Source of the DNA: Serratia quinivorans | GTDB taxonomy: Bacteria; Pseudomonadota; Gammaproteobacteria; Enterobacterales; Enterobacteriaceae | Length of the DNA stretch: 64,000 bases | Assembly (NCBI GenBank): GCA_900457075.1 | Contig: UGYN01000002.1 | Location: 124,001 to 188,000, forward strand | Direction of reading: 5' to 3' | Shown here: in pieces, positions 49,064-59,402 of the stretch | How the letters are laid out: each line of letters starts with the position of its first letter | How positions within the stretch are numbered: position 1 is the stretch's first letter | Translations under genes and position numbers: made by a program | Notes under the pieces: model-generated | Databases searched by the model: none | The model's input: only the letters and a program-made list of their open reading frames with translations | What the model was told of the DNA's origin: nothing

Positions 49064-50117
49064 TTACTCCGGAGTAAGCGGTTTAACCGGCTGGCCATCA
49101 CCGAGAATCACCGCCAGTTTATGCCCACCTTCGGTGGTCTCCAGCGCGATACGGGTAATAATGGTCAGGGGCACCGACAGCAACATCCCCACCGGCCCCA
49201 TCAGCCATCCCCAGAAGATCAATGACAAGAACACCACCAACGTTGACAGCCCCAGCCCGCGCCCCATCACACGCGGCTCCAGCATATTGCCAATCACCAA
49301 ATTGATGGTGATAAAGCCTGCAGCCACTACCAGAGCATCACCAAATCCGTTAAATAACAGAGCCTGAATCAGCGGCGGAACGGCGGCGATCACCGAGCCA
49401 ATATTGGGAATATAATTCAGCAGGAACGCCAGCAGCCCCCCAGATGAAGGCAAAACGCACATCAATAACCGCAAGGAAGGCCCATACGATAATCCCGGTC
49501 GCCAGACTGATCGCCGTTTTGATCAGCAGATAACGGGTAACGCCGTCCAGCGCACGCTGTATATTGGCCATACCTTCACTTGGCTTATCCAACGCCTGCT
49601 GCAATTTGTAAGGTAGTAGCTGCACTTCGAACAGCATAAATACCACGGTCATCAGCAACAGGAAGATATTGGTCATCGCGCCGGAAAACCGGCTCAACAG
49701 GCGAGTGATCAGATTCATCGCCGCACTGGGATCGACGTACTGCAGCATCGCCTCGGTGGAAATGGTAATGTTGAAACGATCGGCGTAGTGCTGCAGTTCG
49801 CTCAACTTTTCCAACATCAAGCCGCGGTACTGCGGCAATGAGCGAGCAAATTCGTTCAGAGATGCCCCCAGCACACCGACAAACAGCATCAGCAACACCA
49901 CCACAACCACCACCAGCAAGCTCACACCCAGCACCCGGGGTACCCGCCAGCGCTCGAGCTGTGCCACCAGCGGATTCAGCACCATCGCGAGGAACAGTGC
50001 CAGCAGGAAAGGCACCACAACATCCACGGCCGCTTTCACACCGGCAAGAATAATCACTAACATCGCCAACATAATGGCCAGCCGCAGGCTGCGATCGGTC
50101 AACAGGGTTCGGCCCAT
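49064..50117 (-). pseudogene. tqsA: AI-2 exporter TqsA, frameshifted as read
   Basis: MGRTLLTDRSLRLAIMLAML opens a TqsA-like frame that goes wrong after DVRFAFIWG; the matching rest ([20 protein letters not shown] ... [14 protein letters not shown]) is in the next frame. Coding-strand TGGGGGGCTG has six G (49436-49441) where five restore [12 protein letters not shown]; repaired length about 350 residues (E. coli 344). AI-2E family with seven or more TM helices; exports autoinducer-2 and affects biofilm. [20 protein letters not shown] is the family signature. Confidence 0.9.
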
Positions 50118-50541
50118 ACATTTCCTTTGCGTTAATAGCGCAGGCCCAAAGGGCCATCAGATGAGTGTTATGTTAGCAAACTCTCCCTTCAGGCTGCAGA
50201 GGTATTACTCCGCGAATTAAAATCCCCGTTTTGCCAAATCCTGACTGGAAATAATCGACAATCTTGACTAGGGTTTATTTGTTAAAAAAATTCACAGCAC
50301 TTACGCAACATGACAAAAGTTGACAATAATATATAAATCCCTTTATTTTCAACTCATAACATAAAAATAATATGTCTCCACAGTAATCACTTCAACGATT
50401 TCACTGATTGACTTAACGCTATCTCAGCCAAATTCTCTGATTAATATTATTAAGAAGTAACATAGTTAAATTTATTATTGATTTTATGTTTCTTAAAGTT
50501 TAATTATTGCAGCCGGATAATGAGGAAAGTAAGGAAACAGG
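50118..50541. other. AT-rich intergenic region between tqsA and yceJ
   Basis: About 424 bases, strongly AT-rich around 50270-50500, holding the divergent promoters of tqsA and yceJ-yceI. TTGACA at 50320-50326 with ATAATATATAA behind it is a plausible promoter element. No gene is supported. Confidence 0.5.
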
Positions 50542-51096
50542 ATGCTGTGGAAAAATACCGCCAATCGTTTTGGTCATATTTCAGTGCTGATCCACTGGCT
50601 GGTCGCACTGACGGTGTACGGCATGTTTGCCCTGGGCCTATGGATGGTCACACTGGGATATTACGATGTCTGGTATCACCAGGCACCGGAGATTCATAAA
50701 AGCATCGGGACACTGCTGTTTATCGTTATGGTGGTTCGGGTCATTTGGCGTTTCGTTTCACCGCCGCCCAAACCTTTGGCCAGCTACGGTCGTTTTACTC
50801 GCGTCAGCGCGATCCTCGCCCATCTGGCGTTATATGTCGTGCTGTTCAGCATTCTAATCAGCGGCTATCTGATTTCGACCGCTGACGGTCAACCGATCAG
50901 CGTTTTCGGTTGGTTCGACATCCCCGCCACCGTCACCGGCATGGCGGAACAGGCCGATACGGCCGGTACCATCCACCTTTACCTGGCCTGGGTCGTGGTA
51001 GTGCTTTCAGTTCTGCACGGTCTGGCCGCGCTTAAACATCACTTTGTTGATCGTGATGTTACTTTGAAACGGATGCTGGGTAGCAGCGCCGATTAA
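50542..51096 (+). CDS. yceJ: Cytochrome b561-type protein YceJ
   Basis: 184 residues (E. coli 188). Four-TM di-heme cytochrome b561 of the CybB family: NRFGHISVLIHWLVALTVYG (heme His), WYHQAPEIHKSIGTLLF, HLALYVVLFSILISGYLIST and HLYLAWVVVVLSVLHGLAAL with LKHHFVDRD. In operon with yceI as in E. coli. Likely moves electrons between quinone and a periplasmic partner. Confidence 0.93.
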   Translation: MLWKNTANRFGHISVLIHWLVALTVYGMFALGLWMVTLGYYDVWYHQAPEIHKSIGTLLFIVMVVRVIWRFVSPPPKPLASYGRFTRVSAILAHLALYVVLFSILISGYLISTADGQPISVFGWFDIPATVTGMAEQADTAGTIHLYLAWVVVVLSVLHGLAALKHHFVDRDVTLKRMLGSSAD

Positions 51097-51119
51097 CCTT
51101 TGGATTTATGGAGATAGCT

Positions 51120-51699
51120 ATGTTGAAGAAAACCGTACTGGGCCTGACCGCAGGCGCAATGCTGCTGAGCGCCGGTTCCGCGCTGGCTGCCGACTACAAG
51201 ATTGACAAACCAGGGGCAGCACGCCTTTATCGAATTCCGCATCCAGCACCTGGGTTACAGCTGGCTGTACGGCACCTTCAAGGATTTTGACGGCGGCTTC
51301 ACCTTCGACGAAAAAGATCCGTCCAAGGACAAGGTTAACGTCACGATCAACACCGCCAGCGTCGATACCAACCACGCTGAGCGTGATAAACACCTGCGCA
51401 GCGCCGAGTTCCTGAACGTGGAAAAGAACAAACAGGCCAAGTTTGAATCCACCGAAGTGAAAAAGAACGGCGAAGGCTATGCGGTGGTTGGTAACCTGAC
51501 GCTGAATGGCGTGACCAAACCGGTCACACTGGACGCCAAACTGATCGGTCAGGGCAACGACCCATGGGGTGGCTACCGTGCCGGCTTTGAAGCCAACGGT
51601 AAAATCAAGTTGAAAGACTTTGGCATCACCACCGATCTCGGCCCGGCATCGCAGGACGTGGAGCTGATTATTTCTGTGGAAGGCGTTCGCGCGAAGTAA
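51120..51699 (+). pseudogene. yceI: Periplasmic YceI protein, frameshifted as read
   Basis: Signal peptide [23 protein letters not shown] then ADYKIDK; the frame then fails, and the YceI body ([20 protein letters not shown] ... [11 protein letters not shown]) is in another frame. An extra C at 51210-51211 (AAACCAGGGG for AAACAGGGG) explains it; repaired about 192 residues (E. coli 191). YceI binds polyisoprenoids such as ubiquinone-8 in a lipocalin-like barrel and pairs with YceJ. Start ATG 51120 is the one with GGAGATAG upstream. Confidence 0.92.
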
Positions 51700-51741
51700 T
51701 GCTTACTAAAGCGCGGCAAGGCTGCCGCGCTTATCAACAAC

Positions 51742-52812
51742 TCAGTTTGCCGAGTCTTTATCTTCTTCCGGTGCCGGAATGTGCATCGTGGTCTGCAATA
51801 ACCCTTTCGACTTATTGAAAATTTTGATGCCATTTTCACGGCCGGCTCGCCGCGCGCGCTGTTCTTCACGCGGCAACTTCAGCTCTTCGCGGCAGATCTC
51901 GCTGCAGCAACCTTCAAATTTGGCCGCACAGCTCGGGCACTGAATAAACAACAGGTGACAGCCGTCATTCAGGCAGTTGGTGTGAGTATCGCAAGGCGCA
52001 CCGCACTGATGACAATTGGCGATCACATCGTCAGAAATTCGCTCGCCCATACGCTCGTCAAACACAAAGTTTTTGCCAACAAACTTCAGCGGCAACCCCT
52101 GTTCTTTTGCCTTACGCGCATACTCGATAATGCCGCCTTCCACGTGATAGACGTTCTTGAAGCCGTTATGCAACATATAGGCACTGGCTTTTTCACAGCG
52201 GATCCCGCCGGTGCAGTACATGACAATATTTTTGTCTTTATTGTCCTGCAGCATCTCAACCGCCATCGGCAGTTGATCACGGAAAGTGTCCGACGGCACT
52301 TCGATGGCGTTTTCAAAGTGGCCGACTTCATATTCGTAATGGTTACGCATATCGACAAACAGCGTATCCGGATCGTCAATCATCTGGTTAACGCGATCGG
52401 CCTGCAGATACTCACCGACGTTCGCCGGGTTGAAGCTCTCGTCATCGAGGCCGTCGGCAACGATGCGTTCACGCACTTTCAGGCGCAGCACCCAGAAGGA
52501 TTTTCCATCGTCTTCCAGGGCGATATTCAGCCGAACCTGGTCCAGCGCCGGATGTGAGGCAAAGAGTGCGGCTTTGAACGCCTCGAATTTATTCTGCGGC
52601 ACGCTGATTTGCGCGTTGATCCCCTCTTTCGCCACATAAATGCGGCCGAACACCTTCAGCTTGTCGAACTGAACGTACAGGCTGTCGCGAAACGCTTTGG
52701 GATCTTCGATGGTGAAGTATTTATAAAAAGAAACTGTGGTGCGCGGCTCGGTTTCCGCCAGCATGCGCGCCTTCAGTTCCTCATTAGAAATTCGGTTATG
52801 TAACACTGGCAT
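51742..52812 (-). CDS. trhO: tRNA U34 oxygenase TrhO (rhodanese-like)
   Basis: 356 residues from [20 protein letters not shown] (E. coli YceA 350). Oxygen-dependent hydroxylation of tRNA uridine 34. An N-terminal ACT-like domain, the rhodanese domain with the catalytic Cys in [18 protein letters not shown], and a Cys-rich C-terminal zinc-like stretch ([29 protein letters not shown]). A longer in-frame upstream start is not supported. Confidence 0.96.
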
Positions 52813-52987
52813 GGTGTACTTTCCTGTCTTTCGGGAGGTGACTGATTTAAACACGCGCCGACCGCCGGCCCACGCGCGGCGCACATAATACCCGATGATG
52901 TGAAGCGCTGGCAACTTGACGCTGCTCACAAATCCCGATACTCCTGACAGGAGTTTCCCCCTATTTATCACGGTTCAGGAGGACGTC

Positions 52988-53218
52988 ATGAGGCAGCTAT
53001 TTACCCCCATTGCGCTGGGAAAACTGAATTTACCCAACCGTATTATTATTGCACCGATGTGCCAATATTCTGCCGACCACGGCAAAGCCACCGAGTGGCA
53101 TACCCTGCATCTTGGGCATCTGTCCTTGTCCGGTGCCGGCCTGCTGATTGTCGAAGCCAGCTCGGTCGCCCCCGAAGGGCGCATTACGCCCAGCGACCTC
53201 GGTTTGTGGGGCGAGGCT
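52988..53218 (+). pseudogene. Old-yellow-enzyme (YqjM-type) N-terminal fragment
   Basis: MRQLFTPIALGKLNLPNRII, IAPMCQYSADHGKATEWHTL and LIVEASSVAPEGRITPSDLG are the first 75 residues of an NADH:flavin oxidoreductase of the thermophilic-like OYE class. About 280 more residues are expected, but after DLGLWGEA the sequence is unrelated; a frame continues to 53407 only by chance (it is antisense to a small membrane protein). AGGAGG precedes the ATG. A deletion or rearrangement has removed the 3' part. Confidence 0.85.
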
Positions 53219-53232
53219 ACCAGGGCGGATGC

Positions 53233-53394
53233 TCAGCGCCCACCCCGGCATTCGGTAAACCCGGAAATCACCGTTCCCGCAGCCAGGGCGATCCCCGCCA
53301 CCAGCAGCAACGGATTAAACTGCAGATGCGCACCCAGGCTGCCCAGCAGTGCTCCGCTGACCAACAATCCTGCACTCAACCATGTAGCCAACAT
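53233..53394 (-). CDS. Small two-TM membrane protein fragment (DUF2892-like)
   Basis: 53 residues: MLATWLSAGLLVSGALLGSL, GAHLQFNPLLLVAGIALAAG, then TVISGFTECRGGR. Two TM helices and a GFT-x-C end as in YgaP/DUF2892 proteins, which normally go on with a Cys-rich tail. The last residues probably come from the junction with the truncated oxidoreductase gene, so this too seems to have lost its 3' end. Identity uncertain. Confidence 0.4.
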   Translation of the reverse strand: MLATWLSAGLLVSGALLGSLGAHLQFNPLLLVAGIALAAGTVISGFTECRGGR

Positions 53395-53670
53395 AAGAAC
53401 CCCCTAACAAATTGCGCGAGATAATACGCGTCCGTCGAGTATGGATTTTATCCTTTAGAGCCATTTAGCTTAATTTCCGGCCACTTTATATCCGTTCATC
53501 ATTAAAAATGATGTTTTAATGCGGTGCCTTTTCACGTTCTTCGATAAAAATGCCACAATAGCCGGTTATAAACGGCAGAAAATAAACGCTTGGTCAAAAA
53601 TCCTTCGCAGGAGAGACCATTCGAGAACTCTGTTATTATCATTAAATGACTGCTTCTAAGCTGAGAACAC

Positions 53671-54592
53671 ATGACTCAAGTTCCTTCTTTTAATCGCTCT
53701 TTACTGCATCCGCGTTATTGGCTCACCTGGCTCGGCATTGGTTTGCTTTACCTGTTGGTCTTGCTGCCTTATCCGATTATCTATCGCCTAGGCACCTCGC
53801 TTGGCCGTTTTTCCATGCGATTTCTCAAGCGCCGCGTGGCAATAGCCCAACGTAATCTGGTGCTGTGCTTCCCGGACATGCCGCAAGCCGAACGCGATGC
53901 GTTGGTGGTGCAAAATTTTGAATCCGTCGGTATGGGCCTGTTTGAAACCGGTATGGCGTGGTTTTGGCCAAACTGGCGTATCGAACGCTGGTTCCAGGTT
54001 AGCGGGCTGGAACATATTCAGAAGGCACGAGACAACCATCAGGGGGTTTTGCTGATCGGTCTGCACTTCCTGACGCTGGAACTGGGTGCCCGTATCTTTG
54101 GCATTCATAATCCAGGCATCGGCGTTTACCGGCCGCATGACAACAAGCTGATGGACTGGCTGCAGACCTGGGGCCGCATGCGTTCCAACAAATCGATGCT
54201 GGACCGTAAGGACGTAAAAGGCATGATCCGCGCGCTAAAGCAGGGGGACATCATCTGGTACGCCCCGGACCATGACTATGGCCCACGTAGCAGCGTGTTC
54301 GCCCCCACTGTTCGCCGTAGAGAAAGCCGCCACCACCACCGGCAGCTACGTGCTGGTGAGAATGGGCAAGCCAGCCATTATTCCCTTTACCCCGCGCCGC
54401 CTGCCGGATGCCAAAGGGTATGAGCTGATTATGCAGCCGGCGGTGGAAAACTTCCCGCTGGATAATGAGCTCGATGCCGCCGCCTTTATGAATAAGGTGG
54501 TGGAGAAGGAAATCCTGATGGCGCCGGATCAGTACATGTGGCTGCACCGCCGCTTCAAAACCCGCCCGGAAGGCGAGCCTTCACTCTACTGA
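53671..54592 (+). pseudogene. lpxL: Lipid A lauroyltransferase LpxL, frameshifted as read
   Basis: [20 protein letters not shown] reads as LpxL through [11 protein letters not shown], then the frame breaks; [20 protein letters not shown] ... [12 protein letters not shown] continues in the next frame. C-run 54302-54306 has five C where four give [12 protein letters not shown]; repaired length about 306 as in E. coli. The HxxxxE catalytic pair is His132 and Glu137 in [10 protein letters not shown]; a single N-terminal TM anchors it. Adds laurate to Kdo2-lipid IVA. Divergent from trhO in E. coli as here. Confidence 0.93.
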
Positions 54593-54599
54593 CTTCTGA

Positions 54600-54625
54600 C
54601 CCGCCGTTTGGCGGGTTAGTTTTTT
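54600..54625 (+). terminator. lpxL terminator
   Basis: CCCGCC (54600-54605), GTTT, GGCGGG (54610-54615), then TTAGTTTTTT. Confidence 0.85.
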
Positions 54626-54696
54626 ATGCCGCAGAGCTTGAGAATCGGCAGTAACGGTGGGATGGTAAAGCCTTCGTAGTTCATCCTGGAGCCGTT

Positions 54697-54981
54697 ATGT
54701 ACATCGTTAGCCTGACCTACCATCGCCCGATAGAAGAAGTCGACAGCCACCTCGAGGGGCATATCGCCTGGCTGAAAAAATATTTCCAGGACGGTACCTT
54801 CATTGCCTCCGGCCGTAAGAACCCGCGCACCGGTGGTGTGATCCTGGTAAAAGGTATCGAGCGTGCGCAGTTGGACATCATTGTCGGGCAAGATCCTTTC
54901 AACGCCGTAGCCCACTATGAAATTACCGATGTCGCCCTCTCCACCACCTCCAGCGGTTTTGAACTGCTTGCCGGGCTTTAA
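54697..54981 (+). CDS. YciI-family protein
   Basis: 94 residues: MYIVSLTYHRPIEEVDSHLE, GHIAWLKKYFQDGTFIASGR, GGVILVKGIERAQLDIIVGQ. Ferredoxin-like YCII fold with the conserved His in HLEGHIAWL and Asp in IVGQDPF. Family enzymes act as small dehydrochlorinases or muconolactone-isomerase-like; substrate unknown here. GGAG precedes the ATG. Confidence 0.9.
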   Translation: MYIVSLTYHRPIEEVDSHLEGHIAWLKKYFQDGTFIASGRKNPRTGGVILVKGIERAQLDIIVGQDPFNAVAHYEITDVALSTTSSGFELLAGL

Positions 54982-55181
54982 ATTCGCCTTTTTCCGCGCG
55001 TACAGCGCGGAATACTGCCAATATTCTATTTTTAAAACTTTATTTCATTTCCGGTATATCTCACCCCACATCAATTGATGCCACCTATAATTAAGCGCAT
55101 ACTTACCAGGCTAACTTTTTTTGCTTTGCACGATTGACTGCTCTTGCAAACATAGCCCTCTACCTTACGCAACAGGAACTT

Positions 55182-56417
55182 ATGGCTCCGGCACCCGAAC
55201 TCATCAACTGGAAACGCAATCTTTTTGTCGCCTGGCTGGGGTGTTTCCTCACCGGTGCCGCCTTCAGTCTGATCATGCCATTCCTGCCGCTGTATGTAGA
55301 AACCCTCGGTGTTACCGGCCACCAGGCACTGAATATGTGGTCTGGGCTGGTATTTAGCATTACCTTCCTGTTCTCTGCGATTGCCTCCCCATTCTGGGGC
55401 GGTTTGGCCGATCGCCGTGGGCGCAAACTGATGCTGTTACGATCGGCATTGGGCATGTCGATAGTGATGCTGCTGATGGGCATGGCGCAGAATATTTGGC
55501 AGTTTTTGGCGCTACGCGCGGTGCTGGGCCTGCTCGGCGGTTTTATCCCCAACGCCAATGCGCTGATTGCCACACAGGTGCCGCGCAATCGCAGCGGTTG
55601 GGCACTGGGTACCCTGTCCACCGGCGGCGTCAGCGGTGCATTGATTGGGCCGCTGATTGGCGGCCTGCTAGCCGACCAGTATGGCCTGAGGCCGGTGTTC
55701 TACATTACCGCCGGTGTGCTGCTGACCTGCTTTGTGCTGACGCTGCTGTATGTCAAAGAGCAGTTCACCCCGGTGCAGAAAAAAGACATGCTGCACGCCC
55801 GTCAGGTCTTCGCGGCGCTAAAAAGCCCCAAGCTGATCCTCAGCCTGTTTGTCACCACCATGATTATTCAGATTGCCACCGGATCCATCGCACCGATCCT
55901 GACGCTGTACGTCCGTGATTTGGCCGGTGACATTCATAATCTGGCCTTTGTCAGCGGCCTGATCGCTTCAGTACCGGGCGTCGCCGCGCTAATGAGTGCG
56001 CCACGGCTGGGCAAACTGGGCGACAGGATCGGCCCGGAGCGTATTCTGGTGTTTATGCTGATCGTATCGGTGCTGTTACTGATCCCGATGGCGTTTGTGC
56101 AAACCCCGTGGCAACTCGGCGTACTTCGCTTCCTGCTAGGCGCTGCCGATGGCGCACTGCTGCCGGCGGTACAAACCTTGCTGATCTACAACTGCACCAA
56201 TCAGGTTGCCGGGCGGATCTTCAGCTATAACCAATCGTTCCGCGATATCGGCAACGTCAGTGGCCCATTAATGGGGGCCGCCGTCTCCGCCAGTTATGGC
56301 TTCCGTGCAGTATTCTGCGTCACCGCTCTGGTGGTGCTGTTCAACGCCGTTTATTCCTGGTGGTGTTTGCAACGTCGCCCGACGCGAATGAGAGAAGACA
56401 CCCTGCAGGAAGAGTAA
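55182..56417 (+). CDS. mdtG: MFS multidrug exporter MdtG
   Basis: 411 residues from [20 protein letters not shown] (E. coli 408), with CAGGAA upstream; an in-frame start at 55134 gives no match. Twelve TM DHA1-type antiporter: motif [21 protein letters not shown], motif [22 protein letters not shown]. coli MdtG exports fosfomycin and deoxycholate and belongs to the marA/soxS/rob regulon; a marbox was not identified here. Confidence 0.96.
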   Translation: MAPAPELINWKRNLFVAWLGCFLTGAAFSLIMPFLPLYVETLGVTGHQALNMWSGLVFSITFLFSAIASPFWGGLADRRGRKLMLLRSALGMSIVMLLMGMAQNIWQFLALRAVLGLLGGFIPNANALIATQVPRNRSGWALGTLSTGGVSGALIGPLIGGLLADQYGLRPVFYITAGVLLTCFVLTLLYVKEQFTPVQKKDMLHARQVFAALKSPKLILSLFVTTMIIQIATGSIAPILTLYVRDLAGDIHNLAFVSGLIASVPGVAALMSAPRLGKLGDRIGPERILVFMLIVSVLLLIPMAFVQTPWQLGVLRFLLGAADGALLPAVQTLLIYNCTNQVAGRIFSYNQSFRDIGNVSGPLMGAAVSASYGFRAVFCVTALVVLFNAVYSWWCLQRRPTRMREDTLQEE

Positions 56418-56893
56418 TAGCCGTATTTATCACCACTTCCTTCACTAAAATGGGTCGACGGCCCGTTTACCCTACTTTTAGTATTGATACCTTTCACACC
56501 CGCCTTGCCGGCCCCCTTCAGACAAATCTTAGTTTAATTGATTGTTTTTAAAAAAGTTATTAACTTTTAGCGCAATAAACCACCTGTCAATAACATTCCC
56601 TCCACAACCAACATAAAAACCAGGAAAGGAGATGTTTGTCGACTTTTCATCTAAAAAATGGGATACAGGGACTAGACAAAACCACCATCCAGTTATCAAA
56701 TGGTTAAATAATATCACGCTCAATGTAAACCATTGGCCAAGTGAAAAAAGGCCGACGCGCTTTCCACGGTTAACGGGCGCTGCGGCTGCGGTTTTGTCGG
56801 GTAATCCGCACTGGGTGGATCACCTTCCTTAAATACACATACATACCACAGTATAAGCTGCATAAATGCGGCACATTTTATTGGGAAGACGTT
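56418..56893. other. Intergenic region upstream of the POT transporter
   Basis: About 476 bases. An open frame 56632-56832 (66 codons, MFVDFSSKKWDTGTRQNHHP) has AGGAAAGGAG directly before its ATG, but codon use and composition give no further support. The stretch 56800-56833 ends GTGGATCACCTTCCTTA, resembling the 16S rRNA 3' end by chance. Probably promoter and leader of the transporter. Confidence 0.4.
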
Positions 56894-58447
56894 ATGCAAT
56901 CCTCTGTTAATAACCAAGAAAGCCGGACCTTCTTCGGCCACCCTTATCCGCTGGGATCCCTGTTCTTTACCGAAATGTGGGAGCGGTTCTCGTTTTACGG
57001 CATTCGCCCATTACTGATCCTGTTTATGGCCGCGACGGTCTATGACGGCGGCATGGGGCTGGCACGTGAGAATGCCTCGGCAATTGTCGGTATTTTTGCC
57101 GGCAGCATGTATCTGGCGGCCCTGCCGGGCGGCTGGTTGGCCGATAACTGGCTGGGCCAGCAAAAAGCGGTCTGGTACGGCTCGATTCTGATCGCTCTCG
57201 GCCACCTGTCGATCGCGCTGTCCGCCTTTATGGGCAACAACCTGTTCTTCATCGGCCTGATGTTTATTGTGTTGGGTTCCGGCCTGTTCAAAACCTGTAT
57301 CTCGGTGATGGTCGGTACGCTCTACAAGAAAGGCGACAACCGCCGCGACGGTGGCTTCTCACTGTTCTATATGGGCATCAACATGGGCTCGTTTATCGCC
57401 CCGCTGATCTCTGGCTGGCTGATTCGTTCCCACGGCTGGCACTGGGGCTTCGGCATCGGCGGTATCGGTATGCTGGTGGCGTTGGTGATCTTCCGCGTCT
57501 TTGCCGTACCGGCAATGAAGCGCTATGACAGCGAAGTGGGCCTGGACTCCACCTGGAACAGCCCGGTCGCCAAGAAAAACGGTGTCGGTGCCTGGCTGAT
57601 TGCGCTGGCGGTCGGCGTGGCAGTGGTTATCACCCTGATTGCCCAGGGCATCATTGTGATTAACCCGGTAGCCGTGGCCAGTATGCTGGTTTACGTGATT
57701 GCTGCTTCGGTCACCCTGTACTTCATTTATCTGTTTGTGTTTGCCGGTCTGAGCCGTAAAGAGCGCGCCCGCCTGTTGGTCTGCTTTATCCTGCTGGTGT
57801 CAGCGGCCTTCTTCTGGTCAGCCTTCGAGCAGAAACCGACCTCGTTCAACCTGTTCGCCAACGACTATACCAACCGGATGATTGGCGACTTCGAGATCCC
57901 GGCGGTGTGGTTCCAGTCCATCAACGCCCTGTTCATTATCCTGCTGGCACCGGTATTTAGCTGGGCATGGCCGGCTCTGGCGCGTAATAAAGTGCGCCTG
58001 AGCAGTATCACCAAGTTTGTTATCGGTATTCTGTTTGCCGCTGCGGGCTTTGGCCTGATGATGCTGGCCGCACAGAACGTGCTGAGCAACGGTGGTGCCG
58101 GCGTATCTCCGTTGTGGCTGGTGGGCAGTATTTTGATGCTGACGCTGGGCGAACTGTGCCTTAGCCCGATTGGGCTGGCAACCATGACCCTGCTGGCACC
58201 GGAAAGAATGCGCGGCCAAATGATGGGCCTGTGGTTCTGTGCCAGCGCACTGGGTAACCTGGCGGCCGGTCTGATTGGCGGCCATGTTAAAGCCGACCAG
58301 CTGGACATGCTGCCTGACCTGTTCGCACGCTGCTCGATTGCCCTGCTGATCTGTGCTGCGGTGCTGACCCTGCTGATCGTCCCGATCCGCCGGATGATGG
58401 AAAATACTCAGGGTAAAAGCGCACAGAAACCGGCAACCAACGCCTGA
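56894..58447 (+). CDS. POT/PTR-family peptide:proton symporter
   Basis: 517 residues, about 14 TM segments. The POT signature ExxERFxxYG is present as EMWERFSFYGIRPLLIL, followed by GGWLADNWLGQQKAVWYG (loop 2-3 motif) and the PTR2 motif FSLFYMGINMGSFIAPLISG. FWSAFEQKPTSFNLFAND in helix 7 carries the family's WxxxEQ-like element. It imports di- and tripeptides. Not close to E. coli DtpA-D, so no symbol is given. E. coli lacks it between mdtG and msyB. Confidence 0.9.
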   Translation: MQSSVNNQESRTFFGHPYPLGSLFFTEMWERFSFYGIRPLLILFMAATVYDGGMGLARENASAIVGIFAGSMYLAALPGGWLADNWLGQQKAVWYGSILIALGHLSIALSAFMGNNLFFIGLMFIVLGSGLFKTCISVMVGTLYKKGDNRRDGGFSLFYMGINMGSFIAPLISGWLIRSHGWHWGFGIGGIGMLVALVIFRVFAVPAMKRYDSEVGLDSTWNSPVAKKNGVGAWLIALAVGVAVVITLIAQGIIVINPVAVASMLVYVIAASVTLYFIYLFVFAGLSRKERARLLVCFILLVSAAFFWSAFEQKPTSFNLFANDYTNRMIGDFEIPAVWFQSINALFIILLAPVFSWAWPALARNKVRLSSITKFVIGILFAAAGFGLMMLAAQNVLSNGGAGVSPLWLVGSILMLTLGELCLSPIGLATMTLLAPERMRGQMMGLWFCASALGNLAAGLIGGHVKADQLDMLPDLFARCSIALLICAAVLTLLIVPIRRMMENTQGKSAQKPATNA

Positions 58448-58470
58448 TAACCGTTTCGCTTTACCCTTCA

Positions 58471-58498
58471 GCCAGCGCCCGGTGCGCTGGCTTTTTTT
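58471..58498 (+). terminator. POT transporter terminator
   Basis: GCCAGCGC (58471-58478) and GCGCTGGC (58484-58491), then TTTTTTTA. Confidence 0.93.
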
Positions 58499-58543
58499 AT
58501 TGTTCCCACGCCCGCTGTTGTAACACCGCGTTGGCTATTGGCA

Positions 58544-58963
58544 TTATTTTCTCCGTATCAAGATGAATTCATACAGCGCCATGCCCACCAGCATGGCCGC
58601 CACGAACTGCCAGCCGGCCGAAGAACCAGCACCGGCGAGTACCCAGGCCGGTCCGGGGCAAATACCCGCCATGCCCCAACCGATACCAAACAGCGCACTG
58701 CCTGCCAGCAAACGGCCATCGAGGCGGCGGTTGGCTGGGATCTGCATCTCTTCCCCCAACAAGCTACGCTGTCGCCTGCGCGCCCAGTAAAATGCCGGAG
58801 CGGCCACCGCAATGGCGCCCACCATCACCAGAGCCAATGAAGGATCCCAGTGGCCGGTAATATCGAGAAACGCCAATACTTTGGCCGGATTGGCCATCCC
58901 GGCAACGATCAGACCGAGGCCAAAAATGGCGCCACTCAGCAAAGCAAACAGGTATCTGAACAT
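58544..58963 (-). CDS. YeeE/YedE-type membrane protein, B half (PmpB-like)
   Basis: 139 residues from MFRYLFALLSGAIFGLGLIV. Four TM helices, with the sulfur-transport motif GIGWGMAGICPGPAWV (cysteine in the ICPG loop) and the LIVAGMANPAKVLAFLDITG repeat. Half-size partner of the gene just upstream, together making one YeeE-like channel. Third gene of an ArsR-led operon. Confidence 0.88.
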   Translation of the reverse strand: MFRYLFALLSGAIFGLGLIVAGMANPAKVLAFLDITGHWDPSLALVMVGAIAVAAPAFYWARRRQRSLLGEEMQIPANRRLDGRLLAGSALFGIGWGMAGICPGPAWVLAGAGSSAGWQFVAAMLVGMALYEFILIRRK

Positions 58964-58967
58964 GCGA

Positions 58968-59402
58968 TTAGCCTCCCACCCAGTGACGGACTGCCCATAC
59001 CGTGGCAAAACCCAACAGCATAAATACCGCCGTGGCCGCCAGCGAACGCGGCGCCAGTCTCGCCGTGCCGCAAACCCCATGGCCGCTGGTGCAACCGCCA
59101 CCCAACCGGGTACCCAAGCCAACCAACAAGCCGGCCAGCATCAGCCACAAGCTGCTGCCGCTGACCGCCATGGCCGGTAAGGGTGCGGCGATACCATACA
59201 ACCAGGGGGAAGCCAGCAACCCGACAAGAAATGCGACTCGCCAGGCTTTCTCTTTACCCTGGGGTGTCAACAGACCGCCGGTAATGCCGCTAATACCGGC
59301 GATACGGCCGTTAAACATCAGCAGCAGTACCACCGCGACGCCAATAATGCCTCCGCCGGCCAGGGCAGATACGGGCGTAAAATGCAGCCAGTCAATGGTC
59401 AT
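58968..59402 (-). CDS. YeeE/YedE-type membrane protein, A half (PmpA-like)
   Basis: 144 residues from MTIDWLHFTPVSALAGGGII. Four TM helices with GRIAGISGITGGLL and LGGGCTSGHGVCGTARLAPR, the cysteine motifs of thiosulfate/sulfur transporters of the YeeE family. The ATG overlaps the arsR-type stop by four bases (ATGA). In Serratia sp. 39006 such a pair (pmpAB) is predicted to move sulfur-containing molecules. Confidence 0.88.
   Translation of the reverse strand: MTIDWLHFTPVSALAGGGIIGVAVVLLLMFNGRIAGISGITGGLLTPQGKEKAWRVAFLVGLLASPWLYGIAAPLPAMAVSGSSLWLMLAGLLVGLGTRLGGGCTSGHGVCGTARLAPRSLAATAVFMLLGFATVWAVRHWVGG

Noticed and set aside
56800..56833. Sequence resembling the 16S rRNA 3' end (GTGGATCACCTTCCTTA)
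   Set aside because: Only about 15 bases agree and the CCTCC core is altered; the upstream helix sequence is not rRNA.
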